Below, in pieces: positions 29,774-41,064 of a stretch of DNA of 64,000 nt. Position 1 is the stretch's first letter. The number at the start of each line of letters is the position of its first letter. This stretch comes from Euclidia mi (taxonomy: Eukaryota > Arthropoda > Insecta > Lepidoptera > Erebidae), in the NCBI GenBank assembly GCA_944739405.2, contig OX123205.2:40444475-40508474 (forward strand), written 5' to 3'. The notes beneath the pieces were generated by a model. That model was given only the letters and a program-made list of their open reading frames with translations. It did no database searches and was not told the origin of the DNA. A program made the position numbers and the translations under genes.

Positions 29774-32700
29774 TAACGTCAACTGCCTTCAAACCAACCT
29801 CCACCACAGCCAAACAGCTACTGCGCAACTGCGCAAATGGATACAGGAACCTTGGATAAGGGGTGGCCTCATTAGAGGCCTCTCCAGCCTGGGAGGTAAG
29901 ATTTATTCTTCAACTGACCACACACATCCAAGAACCTGTATACTAACTACTAAAAACATCAGAGCCCAAGTTCTAACGGAGTTCTGTTCCAGAGACATCA
30001 CAGCGATACAAATTGAAATAACACAGCAGCCAAGGAGTATAGCGGTTGTTTTCGCATCGGTCTACATGCCCGAGGCCGAAGACCCGCCTCCGTTCGACCT
30101 CACGCGTCTGGTTAACCAGTGCGAGAGAACCAATACGGAGGTCGTAATAGGAACGGACTCCAATGCCCACCACCAAATGTGGGGCATGAACTGCATTAAC
30201 AACAGAGGTAAATCACTGGTTGAATACCTATTCACCACCAATCTTACCCTATTAAACACAGGTACGGAGCCCACCTTCGTCACAAGACGTAGTCAGACAA
30301 TTATCAACTTAACTCTCGCAACAGAAGGAGCGGCTGAACGCATCAAGGGATGGCACGTCTCGAAAGGGGCATCGTGCTCAGACCACAGATGGATCAGCTT
30401 CTCCATGGAAGTCGTTATACAACTCACACAGCCGCGTAGGAAACCACACAACACTGACAAAGTAAAGTATGTCCACTTACTTACAGAGAAACTTACCCTG
30501 ACTGCTACGCCGACAGTACTGGGTAACAATGAACAGATCGACGAGCAGGTATGTACACTGACGCAGTCGATGTTAAACAGCTACCACGCAGCCTGCCCTG
30601 AAACCACTATACCATCAACCCCAGGCAAACAACCCTGGTGGGGCACTGAGCTTGAACGCAAGCGCAAGAAGGTAAGAAGGGCTTTAAACAGGGCAATGAA
30701 CACAAGCGCAGACGAAGATTGGGACGCTTATAAAGCGGCCAAATCAAGCTACAAGAAGTGCCTCAGATTCAGACGTACCATGGGATGGAGGAAATTCTGT
30801 GGGAGCATTGAATCATGCCAACAAGCAAACCGGGTAAGGAAATTACTGGCTCAGCAACCAACGGTTGCACCAGGTACTCTCCGTAAACCGGATAACACAT
30901 ACACCACATCGGAGGAGGAGACAAGACGCGTCCTAATCGAAACACACTTCCCAGGCTGCGTCCTCACCCCGGTAATAACGTGGCACGATACACAAACAGT
31001 GGCGACCAAACATGAGTGGAGACATGCAAATACCGTGGTCACAGAGGAAAAACTCCGATGGGCCATCGACAGCTTCCATCCCTTCAAAGCAGCCGGACTG
31101 GACGGCATCTTCCCAGGGTTATTACAATGGGGGGTGAACCTGTCCGCAAAAGACTTCTGGCAATCATGAGGGCTAGCCTGGCCCTCAGATATGTACCGAA
31201 GAGATGGAGGGAAGTCAAACTAATTTTCATATCAAAACCAGGCAAAACAGACTATACCAATGCAAAGTCCTTCAGACCAATAAGCCTGACCTCCTTCATG
31301 CTTAAAGCCTTGGAAAGGCTCTGCGAGAGGGAACTAAGAAGTGGGGCACTTAAACACTTACCCCTACATGCCAATCAACATGCATATAGCTCAGGGAAAT
31401 CGACGGAATCGGCCTTACATCAGGTCGTGAACCAGATAGAAGCTGCTATACAACAAAAATGCATCTGTCTGGGCACCTTCATTGACATAGAAGGAGCCTT
31501 CGACAAGACAAACTTTTCCAGCATAAGCAACGCCCTAGCCAGGCATGGTGTGGATCAGATGCTCATACAGTGGATCCAAAACATGCTCAGCAAAAGGGTA
31601 GTGCGCCTGCACGGCGACACTCAGACAGCCTTGATAACTAAAGGGTGCCCGCAGGGAGGTATACTCTCCCCGCTATTGTGGAACTTAGTCATCAAAGAAC
31701 TCATAGACAAACTCAACGCGAGAGACTTCTACACAATAGGTTATGCAGATGATCTAACCATACTCACCTCAGGTAAGGTAACCAGTACAGTGTACGACCT
31801 AACCCAACAAGCCCTACGCATAGTAGAGTGGTGGTGTAATGAGTACGAATTATCTGTAAACCCGACCAAGACCGAACTAGTTATGTTCACACACAAACGC
31901 GCGCTGGGCACTTACCGACTGCCCAGGTTATTTAATACAGAGCTTAAGCTGTCTACCGAGGTCAAGTACCTAGGTGTCACTCTCGACAGCAAATTGACAT
32001 GGAACAGCCACATGGAAAATAAGCTCAACAAAGCCAGCATTGTCTTCTGGCAGTGTAAGAAGATGATAGGCAAACGCTGGGGCATATCCCCCAAAATTGT
32101 CTTATGGCTTTTTAAGACAATAATACGTCCGATGATAAGCTACGGCGCAGTAGTGTGGTGGCCTCGGACCAACCTAACAACGGCCGCCAACAAGCTTCAA
32201 AAGCTTCAAAGACTTGCATGCCTAGCGGCAACGGGCTGCATGAAAACTACACCTGCAGCGGCACTCGAAGTGTTGCTGGACCTGCCTCCATTGCACCTGT
32301 TTATACAACAGAAAGCAACGATGACGGCGGTCCGGCTAAGAGCTCTGAAGCTCTGGAAAGACACCAACACACCGCACACTAGCAATTTAAATACACTCTT
32401 TAAAGAAGTTCCTCTCACACAAGCCATTGGCGACCAAATACCGAAACAATTTGTGTTCGACAAAAAGTACAAAATCCAACTGTACGAGGATCTACACGAA
32501 GGAGCAGTTAATCACAACGAGCTCACGATCTTCACAGATGGGTCTAAGACGGATACAGGTACGGGTTCAGGAGTATTCTCCGAGGACCTAAACATCAACA
32601 TCGCAGCACCACTGGGAGCCTACAACACGGTCTACCAGGCCGAATGTTTTGGCATAATCCTAGCTGCCACAGCAATCATGGCACGTGAGGTAAGGGAACG

Positions 32701-33315
32701 ATCCATTAGGATCCTCTCAGATAGTAAGGCGGCACTCACGCTTGAATGCCACCAGAAACTAACAGAGGTAGGTAAACAAAACAAATTAACACTGCAATGG
32801 ATCAAGGGCCACAGTGGCTCAAAAGGGAATGACGCAGCCGACGTACTTGCCAGAAGAGGGGCCACTTTAGAGGTGGTGGGACCCGAGCCCATTATTACCC
32901 CTCCCTTCTGGTTTTTTATCGCAACCTGGTAAGAAATAGGACAAGGACCCAACACAACCAGTCCTGGATTGGTATTGAAACATGTAGGCAGGCCAAGGAG
33001 GCTCTTCCCGCAGTAGACGGTAAGATAGCCAAACAAATCCTCCAGTTGTCCAAACAACAACTGCAGACAGTCACGGCCGCCTACACAGGACACGGATTCT
33101 TTAATAAACACCTATTTACTATAGGTATCACCGACAGCCCGCTGTGCAGGGCCTGTATGGCAGCAGACGAGACGGCAGCCCACCTGCTCCTCGACTGCCT
33201 TGAGGTCGCACAGTACAGGCAGCAGTACCTGACGAGATACAGCACCCTGAGGGAGGCAGTGGGCCACATCAAGAGTCTGCTGGCCTTCCTCGAAGAGCTG
33301 GGGTGGCTCGAATGA
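29757..33315 (+). pseudogene. LOA-like ORF2: endonuclease, RT, RNase H, CCHC; two frameshifts
   Basis: Starts at ATG 29757. Endonuclease: NCLQTNLHHSQTAT, VFASVYMP, IGTDSNAHHQMWG, TIINLTLAT, CSDHRWISF. The first frame ends at 31169; homology passes to the next frame near a run of six G at about 31130, consistent with loss of one G. RT: KSFRPISLTS, FIDIEGAFDKTNF, GCPQGGILSPLLWN, YADDLTIL, VKYLGVTLDSKLTW. RNase H: TIFTDGSKTDTGTGSG, YQAECFGIILAA, ILSDSKAALT, WIKGHSGSKGNDAAD. A second frameshift at about 32920 leads to the last frame, which ends with finger CRACMAADETAAHLLLDC (C-X2-C-X8-H-X4-C) and stop at 33315. The D normally expected in the endonuclease (I/V)(D/N)LT box is N here, and two frameshifts inactivate the copy. 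Confidence 0.85.
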
Positions 33316-33386
33316 AGACACCATTCCCACCCGCACGCAAAATACGCGCCAAGACGTGGAGTTGCGGAAACAGCCCGTGCAATCAA

Positions 33387-33401
33387 GTAACACCCGATAC
33401 C
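33387..33401 (+). repeat. Target-site duplication, right copy
   Basis: GTAACACCCGATACC, identical to 28392-28406. Confidence 0.9.
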
Positions 33402-33450
33402 TTCTGCATGACATTCTCTTGGTATTTCCAATAGACTGTCGACGCCTCAA
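33392..33450 (-). repeat. SINE family 2 fragment
   Basis: ACCCGATACCTTCTGCATG matches the minus-strand head of SINE-2 at 57757-57780, followed by a diverged block ending GTCGACGCC. It is the pre-existing target DNA of the LOA-like LINE. Confidence 0.5.
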
Positions 33451-33569
33451 TTTTTATTTTACTTCCTTGGCGACTTACGTTATTAATGTATTCCACTGTC
33501 TTATTCTACGTTTCTAGTTTTAGTAATGTTCTGCGATGAAATGTCAGACCGAACCAGTAATTTATAATT

Positions 33570-34195
33570 TAACTAGCTTTTGCTCGCAGCTTCGCTCGCA
33601 TAAATTCGTGGTTCTCTAGTTATAGTATATCATCTATGTTCGGGGTAACACAAATCTTGTTTATTGGGCGTATACTTCTATAATTGTCGTTTTAATTGTA
33701 ATATAACTGCAAAAAGTATTAACACATACAAACTAGTAGTACCTACTCAAAATGTTATCCGGTATCAGTGACGTTTTGCTAGATTGGCCAATATGGCGAC
33801 TGCGATTTGTCTGTCAGAACTATTAGAATGTAACAAAATAATCGACAATCCGAATTTTGCGGATATATGTTGTCGAATCGTAATCTTTATTTTTTAATGT
33901 TTTATTGTTCAGGTAAGGTTTCGATGTACTCCTTGGCGAAATTATTAATATAAGATTTGATACTGTGATAGCAGCGCAGTCTGTCGGTTCCAATGTGAAA
34001 TATTCCGAAATCCACAACTAATTACAAATTAAAAATTAAGTAAAAAAACATTTTCCAGTGGACTAAATTGTGAATCTAAACCATTCTCAAGTCCCCTTAA
34101 ACTCACACAAAAAATTTCATCAAGATCGGTCCAGTCGTTTAGGCGGAGTTCAGTGAGATACACACGCACACAAGAAATATATATATTAAGATACA
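33570..34195 (+). repeat. Interspersed repeat H (non-coding)
   Basis: Starts ACTAGCTTTTGCTCGCAGCT and TCGCTCGCATAAATTCG and ends AAATTTCATCAAGATCGGTC, CAGTCGTTTAGGCGGAGTTC, then TATATATATTAAGATA. These ends mark a repeat common in insect genomes (from memory); the interior is diverged. No coding capacity; class not assigned. Confidence 0.5.
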
Positions 34196-34204
34196 CAATG
34201 TACG

Positions 34205-34265
34205 TTGGTATCTTCGAAAAGCACCTGTGGATTTGAATTCGATATCCTCTGCGTAGCAGTCTGTT
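34205..34265 (-). repeat. SINE family 2, head fragment
   Basis: TATCTTCGAAAAGCACCTGT, GGATTTGAATTCGATATCCT and CTGCGTAGCAGTCTGTTGG match the minus-strand SINE-2 head seen at 57720-57790. Confidence 0.5.
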
Positions 34266-34276
34266 GGTATATAATA

Positions 34277-34380
34277 ATTCATCATCGCCCTAGCGTTATC
34301 CCGGTTGCATCCAAGACGTACACGCCTTGAAGCCCGGAGTGTGCGTACTAGTCTAACCAGACATGACATAATATCAGCTT
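34277..34380 (+). repeat. Interspersed repeat C, copy 1
   Basis: Shares CATCATCG(C/T)CCTAGCGTTA, TCCCGGTTGCATCCAAGAC, ACGCCTTG and TACTAGT with 53548-53645. Non-coding. Confidence 0.6.
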
Positions 34381-34389
34381 TTGTACAGA

Positions 34390-35290
34390 GCGACTGCCGT
34401 ATGGTAGGTAAGCAAAATCCTCCGTAAGCGATATTCCATGGTTTAGACTAGTACCAGTTTATTTGAGGGTACTGACTCGACATAACGTGCTTGCTATCAA
34501 ATTATGCGTACTTAATTCAAGACCACCTACTACCCTGCTTACCCCATAAGGGTCTGTCTCAATCGAAACAAACAAAGCAACATGACATGTTACGTGATAT
34601 ATGTTAGTGTGCTGGTAATTAATGCATTATGGCGGTCGTGACGGTACGGTTTAGGTAGAGCCCGGTTAATGTAGCGAAAGTCGTGTGGTTACGTTTTGGT
34701 TTTGATAATTTGGATTTTATTTTTATCTTCAGCTGTGGCCACTTCTGACAGTAACTAGGTATACCTAATATGTTTTTTATTCCTTCGATGACAAGGTAAA
34801 AATTTGTTTTCGACCTGCCATGACGCATTATTATTGTTCAATGCCTTCTCACTTAAACCATTGCGGTGTCCTATGCGTCTCTTGACGGCTCGAATCATAG
34901 CTAACAAACTGTCTAATTTATGCTAGGTCTACTAGGTCAGCAAACTACTGTCACCGAAGATAAATTTAAACGAGATAAGTAACATTGAAATAAGTTTAGA
35001 AGAGTACAGCAAAACACATTTTTGCGCGCCGCACTTATGACAAAGTACACATAATTATTATGTGCGCACATTTACGCCCAGTATCAACTCTGTTGAGTAA
35101 AAGAAATCCCCAGCACGGAACTTATCTCTCTACGAGAAATCTTAGACCACAATTAACCACGCTGACCTTATAGGAATTAACAGATTTCACATGACTTTCG
35201 AAAACAATAAGGGGAACTTTTAGACAGGCATGTTTCCTAAGGAAATGGGTGTTCCTCACCTTTTAACACGCGATACTTAGTTGAAAATAT
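34390..35290. other. Non-coding DNA
   Basis: No gene or repeat recognised. Confidence 0.4.
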
Positions 35291-35295
35291 AGAAC

Positions 35296-35515
35296 GACTA
35301 GAGGATGCCCGCGGTTACATCCTTGTTATTTAAGGATACTGCTCCGCTACCGTCGCTCATAGCGCGATGATATATAGCCTATAGGCTTCCTCGATAAATG
35401 GGTTATCTAACACTGAAAGAATTTTTCAAATCGGACCAGTAATTGCTGAGATTAGCGCGTTCAACCAAACAAACAAACAAACTCTTCAGCTTTATATATT
35501 AGTATAAGATTTGTT
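35296..35515 (+). repeat. Interspersed repeat family A, copy 2
   Basis: ACTAGAGGATGCCCGCGGTT, ACATCCTTGTTATTTAAGG, GCTCCGC, CCTCGATAAATGGGTTATCT, AACACTGAAAG, CTGAGATTAGCGCGTTCAA, then AAACAAACAAACAAACTCTT and TATATTAGTATAAGAT. It is the most complete of three copies (also 917-1050 and 36274-36432). Confidence 0.65.
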
Positions 35516-35679
35516 GAACTAAAATATACCCACCACGTTTGCACGTATTCATATACAGTTTCACGTCAACTTTGCCCAAATTAACTATTTGCTTCGTGTA
35601 TATTCCTGAGTCGTAACTTACGACACCTACAGAATGAAATAGGATAGCGACACTTCATATTTTTAAACTGATACTTTTT

Positions 35680-35920
35680 TTTATAGACTCACGCCTGTAT
35701 CCCCGAAGGGGTAGGCAGAGGTGTAAGATTACACCCACATTTCGCCATGAATTCTTAAGTCCCACGTAACAGGGGGCGAGCCTATTGCCGTTACCAGACT
35801 CCGTGCTGCTACTGAGAATTCGGAAAAACCCAGGAACAATTTTGGCCGACCCGGGAATCGAACCCGGGACCTCGGATCAGCTGTCGCATACGCTATCCAC
35901 TGGACTATGGAGGCAGTCAA
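35680..35920 (-). repeat. SINE family 1, near full-length
   Basis: On the minus strand: CTGCCTCCATAGTCCAGTGG, GATAGCGTATGCGACAGCTG, CGGGTTCGATTCCCGGGTCG, AGTAGCAGCACGGAGTCTGG, AACGGCAATAGG, tail CTCTGCCTACCCCTTCGGGG, GATACAGGCGTGAGTCTAT. A- and B-box-like sequences are well kept. Confidence 0.85.
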
Positions 35921-36273
35921 CAAAAAAAGAACAGATTAAATAAAGTTATATGAGCCAAATATATAGTAAGACCTCTAAAATGTGACTAAACAACTCTATC
36001 AAGAATCGACTCCAAACCCCATAAACATCAAACTTACTCCAACAAAGAATACTACCAGCTAATTTAGGTATAAATCATCAGGTACTACAATAGTACGACG
36101 TATAAGCTTATTTGTGCTTGTCAATGAAGCGGAACGATCCATTCAATTGCGACTGAATGTTAGTGAATGCCAGCCTTATTCAGGATGATTATTGCAATAC
36201 GTCACTTTAGGAAGGGATTATATGGTACGGGATTTAATGAACAGTAGCTGTTGCCCGCGGTTTTATTTATTTA

Positions 36274-36432
36274 CTAGATGAGCTCGCGGTTACATCCGCG
36301 TTATTTAAGGCTACTGCTCCGCGCCCGTGGCTCATCGCGTGATGTGATATAGCCTTCCTCGATAAATGGGCTATCTAACACTAAAATGATTTTTCAAATC
36401 TGACCAGTAGTTCCTGAGATTAGCGCATTCAT
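36274..36432 (+). repeat. Interspersed repeat family A, copy 3
   Basis: ACTAGATGAGCTCGCGGTTA, CATCCGCGTTATTTAAGGCT, GATATAGCCTTCCTCGATAA, ATGGGCTATCTAACACT and CTGAGATTAGCGCATTCA match copy 2 at 35296-35515. Confidence 0.65.
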
Positions 36433-36704
36433 GACAGCGGCAGCACCGGGGATGGGGGTGTACGACCTCGCCAACCGAGGTAGTTATTGAATATAATTAG
36501 GTATATGTTTTTTATATTTTTATCCTCTTTGCTTGTAAGTAAACCAAAAGGAATGTTTCAAGGGTAAAACCAATGAGTTTCGAGTGCTTTTTGTTAGTTT
36601 GATGTGTATGTAGGTGTTTAATGATTTCAATTATATATTTGCGGTTCTTGGTATCGAACCCACAATAACCAACGGAGGCAACAACCTGAACTATTATCCA
36701 TTAG

Positions 36705-37100
36705 AGGATGCCTGCAGCTAAACCCGCACATTACATTTTAATTTTACCGTTTCAGCCCAACCCCGTGGAAATATCAGGAAGTCCCTTCTTAGTACTACCT
36801 ACGTTGCGCAAGGAGCATATGTACAGTAGAACAACTTCCCGCTCGACCACTATAAGGGCGAGAATCGCTCAGCAAGACATCGTCGCTTCTATTGCTACTT
36901 TACACGCACATTGCCACTCGTATACAAAACCAATTTTTAGTGTGCTTCGACTCTATGAACGAGCCAAAGGATTTTTTTTTCAAACTGGTCCAGCGCCGGC
37001 TTGTTTGATTGTACCTGTCAAATTTCAGCTTTCTACGCCCAATAGTTTTGACTGCGTTGTCTGTCAGTCAGTCAGTAACGCAATAATTTAATATACAGAT
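36705..37100 (+). repeat. Interspersed repeat G, copy 1
   Basis: Shares a start AGAGGATGCCTGCAGCTAAA, AGGAAGTCCCTTCTTAGTAC, CAAATTTCAGCTTTCTACGC and an end GTCAGTCAGTCAGTAACGCA with the inverted copy at 40405-40640. The open frame across it is not a gene. Confidence 0.55.
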
Positions 37101-37587
37101 ACTATCATACATAAAAAAATAAGATTTCCGTGGGAAATATTCTTATAATACTAATCCTTTAGCAAATAAAAACTTAATTACATACATAACAGGTATGTAT
37201 GCCATAGGCGCATATAACCTACTGAGCGCCTGCATTAACATAAGAAACGGTTCTAACACATACGCGCCATGCATTCAACACACTATGATTCATATACATA
37301 CAAACAGTTTATGCATGAGAACTTCAAGCACCATACATAAATAATCCTTATAAAGTACATGCAGTATTAGTCATGGATAACTACCTGATTGTCTTATAGG
37401 AAATGTATTTACAAGTCGTCAAAATGTCATTTCGATTAATCATGATTATCAGATACATTGAGTCATAGCCCGAACGCTCAGAAAAATGCTTACTAAAAGA
37501 CAAGAAAAGTAAAATTCACGAGAGTGCTTATTATAGGTGAATGCTCTAGTGTATCAGCACCATATGCCAGCGATAGCCTTATGAATT

Positions 37588-37840
37588 TTGACTGCCTCGT
37601 TGGTTTCGCGACATAAATGTGCCTGTGGTATTGGGAGGTCTCGGGTTCGATTCACGGGTCGGGCAATGTGTTATTGGGGTTTTCCGTTAGGAAATTATCA
37701 GAAGCAGCTCGGAGTCTGGTTATGTGCCCGGTACAGCAATAGGCTCGACCCTGTTACGGGGGACCAAGAAAATCATGGCGAAATGTGGGTGTAATATTAC
37801 GCCTCTGCCTACTCCTTCGGGGATACAAGCGTGAGCATGA
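37588..37840 (+). repeat. SINE family 1 copy
   Basis: ACTGCCTCGTTGGTTTCGCG, GGTCTCGGGTTCGATTCACG, TGTGTTATTGGGGTTTTCCG, AGAAGCAGCTCGGAGTCTGG, GTGCCCGGTACAGCAATAGG and tail CTCTGCCTACTCCTTCGGGG, GATACAAGCGTGAG. Its head resembles the long variant at 20332-20700. Confidence 0.8.
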
Positions 37841-37844
37841 AATA

Positions 37845-39175
37845 AACGTCATCAGAGCTATGTATAGGTACGACGTCATATTACAAGGTTATGTTTATTT
37901 TATTTAGACCTCTCTGTACAAGATATAGAGTAATAATTACCATAGTTTAGGTTATGCTGGACTATATTATTTCTCAGTTTGCCACCACAACTTTGGTATT
38001 GTTTAATTGTTTTTGAACTTGAACAGATTATTTTGTTAACAAAAATAGTATAATATTATTGATCATCGTTTGCGTAAATTGTGGTATTTTGTCGTAAACA
38101 AATAAAAATAACAATGTTTTAGTCCGTAAATATTTGCGTAGGTAATTGAAATACCTATTATACGCGCAACTATTCAATATAAAAAGGTCAAATCTTATAA
38201 AAAAGTATCTTTTCCTGCTTTTGTGGTCTTCTTTTTCTTTTTCGTGCTAGTGAGCGATCTACTCTTATTGGTAATCACTCATCAGAAGAGCCCCTTCGGC
38301 TAGATGGAGTCCCGATACACACAAGTGGCAGTGGCTGGACACGAAAAGCTGAAAATGAAGCCCAGGGGTCTGTGACAGGTCTGGTATTGAACCCTAAGGA
38401 CAGTCACGTCCATGTTTTTCATCAAATTGTAGTCTACTTACTATCAATCTCGGTATTGTGGCTTAGATTTGGCCTAGGCCTCAATAAATCTTAAAACTTC
38501 TCAAGGACTCTCGTTTTACCCAGTAAATCTGAAGCCTCAGCAAATACAAGAACTAACAAAATATATTTGTCGAAATGTGGACTTACGAGTAGATCTACAG
38601 GCACAAGTTTATTTACGTCCTAGGGGATAAATCGGTTTTTATTGTTTTATCTCAGTTTTGTGTGAACCAATCCTAACCTAACGATTACTTGTGATACGTC
38701 ACTGCTAGCGGTTTTGCTAACTCAGTCGCCAAGCTAGCAACGTCACGGGAAAACAACGACTTTTTATCTTCTTCAGTGTACATTGCCGATTTTGCTTTAA
38801 GACAAAAAAGTTCATGGAAATCTTTACCTTGTAAACCAGCAATGTATGTGGAACTGAAGTCGTTATCGTACTGTAGTGTAGTGAATTTCTTTTTATAGCG
38901 GGAAAAGTTAATTTTATCTTTGCTTGTATTGTTATTTCGTTGTTTACTACAAGTAATATATTGAGATTAGAAAAAAAGAAGATATTGCAGTTGAAGGACG
39001 AATTCGAGATTGATATTCATTTATTTTATTTTTGTTTGTTAGGATAAAGGACAATCTTCGAGACGAGATAGAGTTGTGATTGTTTATGATTTACTCAAAC
39101 ATAAAACATAGAAGTGATACTTAGCTTTGCTTGTTTCAGGATAGATTGGTCAGCTGAGTCAAGAAAGTACAAACT
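37845..39175. other. Non-coding DNA
   Basis: No supported gene. A GC-richer patch at 38270-38400 has no open frame of note. Confidence 0.4.
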
Positions 39176-39179
39176 TCTG

Positions 39180-39480
39180 AATAATAATGCCCAAAAACCG
39201 AATTTCGGCCACGGCGCGGTTAGTTTCAACGGAGACTGTAGACTGCCCGAAACTTATTGTAGTGCACAAACACAAATTCACTACCTATATTACTATATTC
39301 CCTCTCTATCACAGTTCACAGTCCGATATGATAATAAATCTGGTGTGATCGGAAAGAGATGGGTGGGACAGGTACGACCGTACGAGAGCAACGGTTTGAC
39401 GTGATTGCTGGGACGCAAGGCTGAATCACGGCCAACTACCCGATTCCGAGCTTTTATTGAGTACTTCTTTATTGGAAATC
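39180..39480 (+). repeat. Interspersed repeat F, degenerate
   Basis: TGCCCAAAAACCGAATTTCG, GCCACGGCG, TATTGTAGTGCACAA, GATCGGAAAGAGATGGG and CAACGGTTTGACGTG follow the order of a widespread lepidopteran repeat recalled from memory. Heavily diverged. Confidence 0.45.
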
Positions 39481-39489
39481 TCAATATCA

Positions 39490-40400
39490 CTTTTAGAGGT
39501 TTGTTTTTTTTCACTCGTTCACACAAACATTTCATCACATATTAATGAATTTCATTACTTGTTTGGTTCATAAACACAAAAAGATTATCACATATACCTT
39601 TAGGTTTTCACACATTATTTGTAACAAACGAATCTAACGCCACTAAAAAAATTATAATCCGAACGCGTAACAAAAAGTTCGCCGTGCCAGGCAGCCATGT
39701 TACTGTTACGAACACTGTGGCTGTGAATTATTTACCATTCGAAACACGATAACAGTGAAAATGTACAACAATGCTAGTATTTAGTTGCTATAATATGTTT
39801 TCTGGTAAATAATCTGGGTACTTTTATGTCTTTCATAACTATTAAAAGAATATTTATCATAAATAAAACAATTTAGTTGCATAGAATATGAACTATTCTA
39901 ATAGTTACTACTTTCGTTTCTTGGTTTAAGTAAAACAAAACGCCAAAAAAACCGCGACCAATAGCACGATTTTTAATTGAGCACGACCGAGCGTGCCTCA
40001 AACACCTCGGATCACCAAAATTAGAGCACAACCGTGCGTGCTGTAATCACGTGGGGGGTTTGAGATAAACAGAATGTAATAAAAGTGACAAACATCGTGA
40101 GATGGGACGCACGCGCGAAAATGTTGCCAACTCAACTTACAGAGAACTCAGAAGTCCAAGAATTAGCAAATCAAATTAGTATCCCTGAGTAATATATCGG
40201 GGATACTTTAAGCATATTGCAAACGGACCCCGGGCTGCAAGGCGTAGTTTTGGATAGCAACTGGGACAGCGCTAGGGTGGTGATAACTTTAAGCATATTG
40301 CTTGCTATTGCCATTGATTGGCTTTGCCATTCAACGTGGCTTAGCTGATAGTCTTCTGGACATGTTACCAAGTGCTGCGGGATTATGTTTCAATGTGTGA
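39490..40400. other. Non-coding DNA
   Basis: No gene or element recognised. A GTGCTGCGGG-rich patch near 40370 is part of no known feature. Confidence 0.4.
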
Positions 40401-40404
40401 ATTG

Positions 40405-40640
40405 CAATCTTAATATATAAAATCCTTGCGTTACTGACTGACTGACAGACACGCTACAACCGAAACTATAGGGTGCAGGAAGCTGAAATTTGGCATGTAT
40501 GTTCCTTGGGGACCGTAAGGGTGCACTAAGAAGGGATTTCCCGAAATTCCCACGGGATCGGAATAAACGGGTAAATTTAAAAAAAAATGCAGGCGTAGCT
40601 GCTGGCGTCCTCTAGTGCTTTATATTATAACTAGATGATG
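40405..40640 (-). repeat. Interspersed repeat G, copy 2 (inverted)
   Basis: On the minus strand it runs AGAGGACGCCAGCAGCTACG, then GGAAATCCCTTCTTAGTGCA, CCAAATTTCAGCTTCC and GTCAGTCAGTCAGTAACGCA, matching copy 1 at 36705-37100. Confidence 0.55.
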
Positions 40641-40666
40641 CCTGCGGTTACACCCGCGTTATTTAA

Positions 40667-41060
40667 CACGTTCGCAGTGCATGTACCGCATGTGGGCCAC
40701 TATGAAGACATCATCACACGTGCGTGCACTACAAATGGGCCACGAGTCTATATCAATGAAATGCTTTTTTTGAGTTTGCACGTACCAACCGCGGCAGTTT
40801 TTATGATATACACGTACTAACAATGAACCATTTAATAAAATGTCCTAAAAACCGAACGAAATTTCGTCAGTGTTGCCGGGCAATCGAGGTTGGAAATGAA
40901 ACCAATTTTTAAAGAAAAAAAAAATTAAAAGATGGAATAAGGAATGAACTTATTATTGTAACAGCAAAATTTTGACTCCTCTTATTGTTCTACAACATTC
41001 TCTTCACCATCGTTATCCTCCATCTTCTTCCATAGCTCCTCTTCCGTCAAAGGCACAAGT
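40667..41060. other. Possible piggyBac-like relic
   Basis: TTAA at 40667 is followed by CACGTTCGCAGTGCATG and two TGGGCCAC repeats, an arrangement like a piggyBac end. At 41056-40988 the minus strand reads PLTEEELWKKMEDNDGEENV and stops shortly after; this resembles the acidic N-terminus of piggyBac-type transposases, but it is short and no opposite end was found. Weak call. Confidence 0.25.
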
Positions 41061-41064
41061 TTAT

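Larger units (their letters stand above)
28407..33386 (+). mobile_element. LOA/R1-like non-LTR retrotransposon with RNase H
   Basis: The element is 4980 bp, flanked by a perfect 15-bp duplication. Order: ORF1 (to 29773), ORF2 with APE endonuclease, RT, RNase H and a terminal CCHC finger (29757-33315), and a 3' UTR of about 70 bp with no poly(A). GC content is clearly higher than the surroundings. ORF1 has no ATG in the inserted part, so the copy seems shortened at the very 5' end. RNase H within ORF2 places it in the I/LOA/R1 group; LOA is my preferred reading. Confidence 0.85.

Noticed and set aside
31100..31175. Programmed ribosomal frameshift between endonuclease and RT in the LOA-like LINE
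   Set aside because: LINEs of this type have one ORF2; the shift sits in a G run, the copy has two other lesions, and a 1-nt loss explains it.
36708..37091. 127-codon plus-strand ORF as a gene
   Set aside because: It coincides with interspersed repeat G, whose inverted copy at 40405-40640 is not open.
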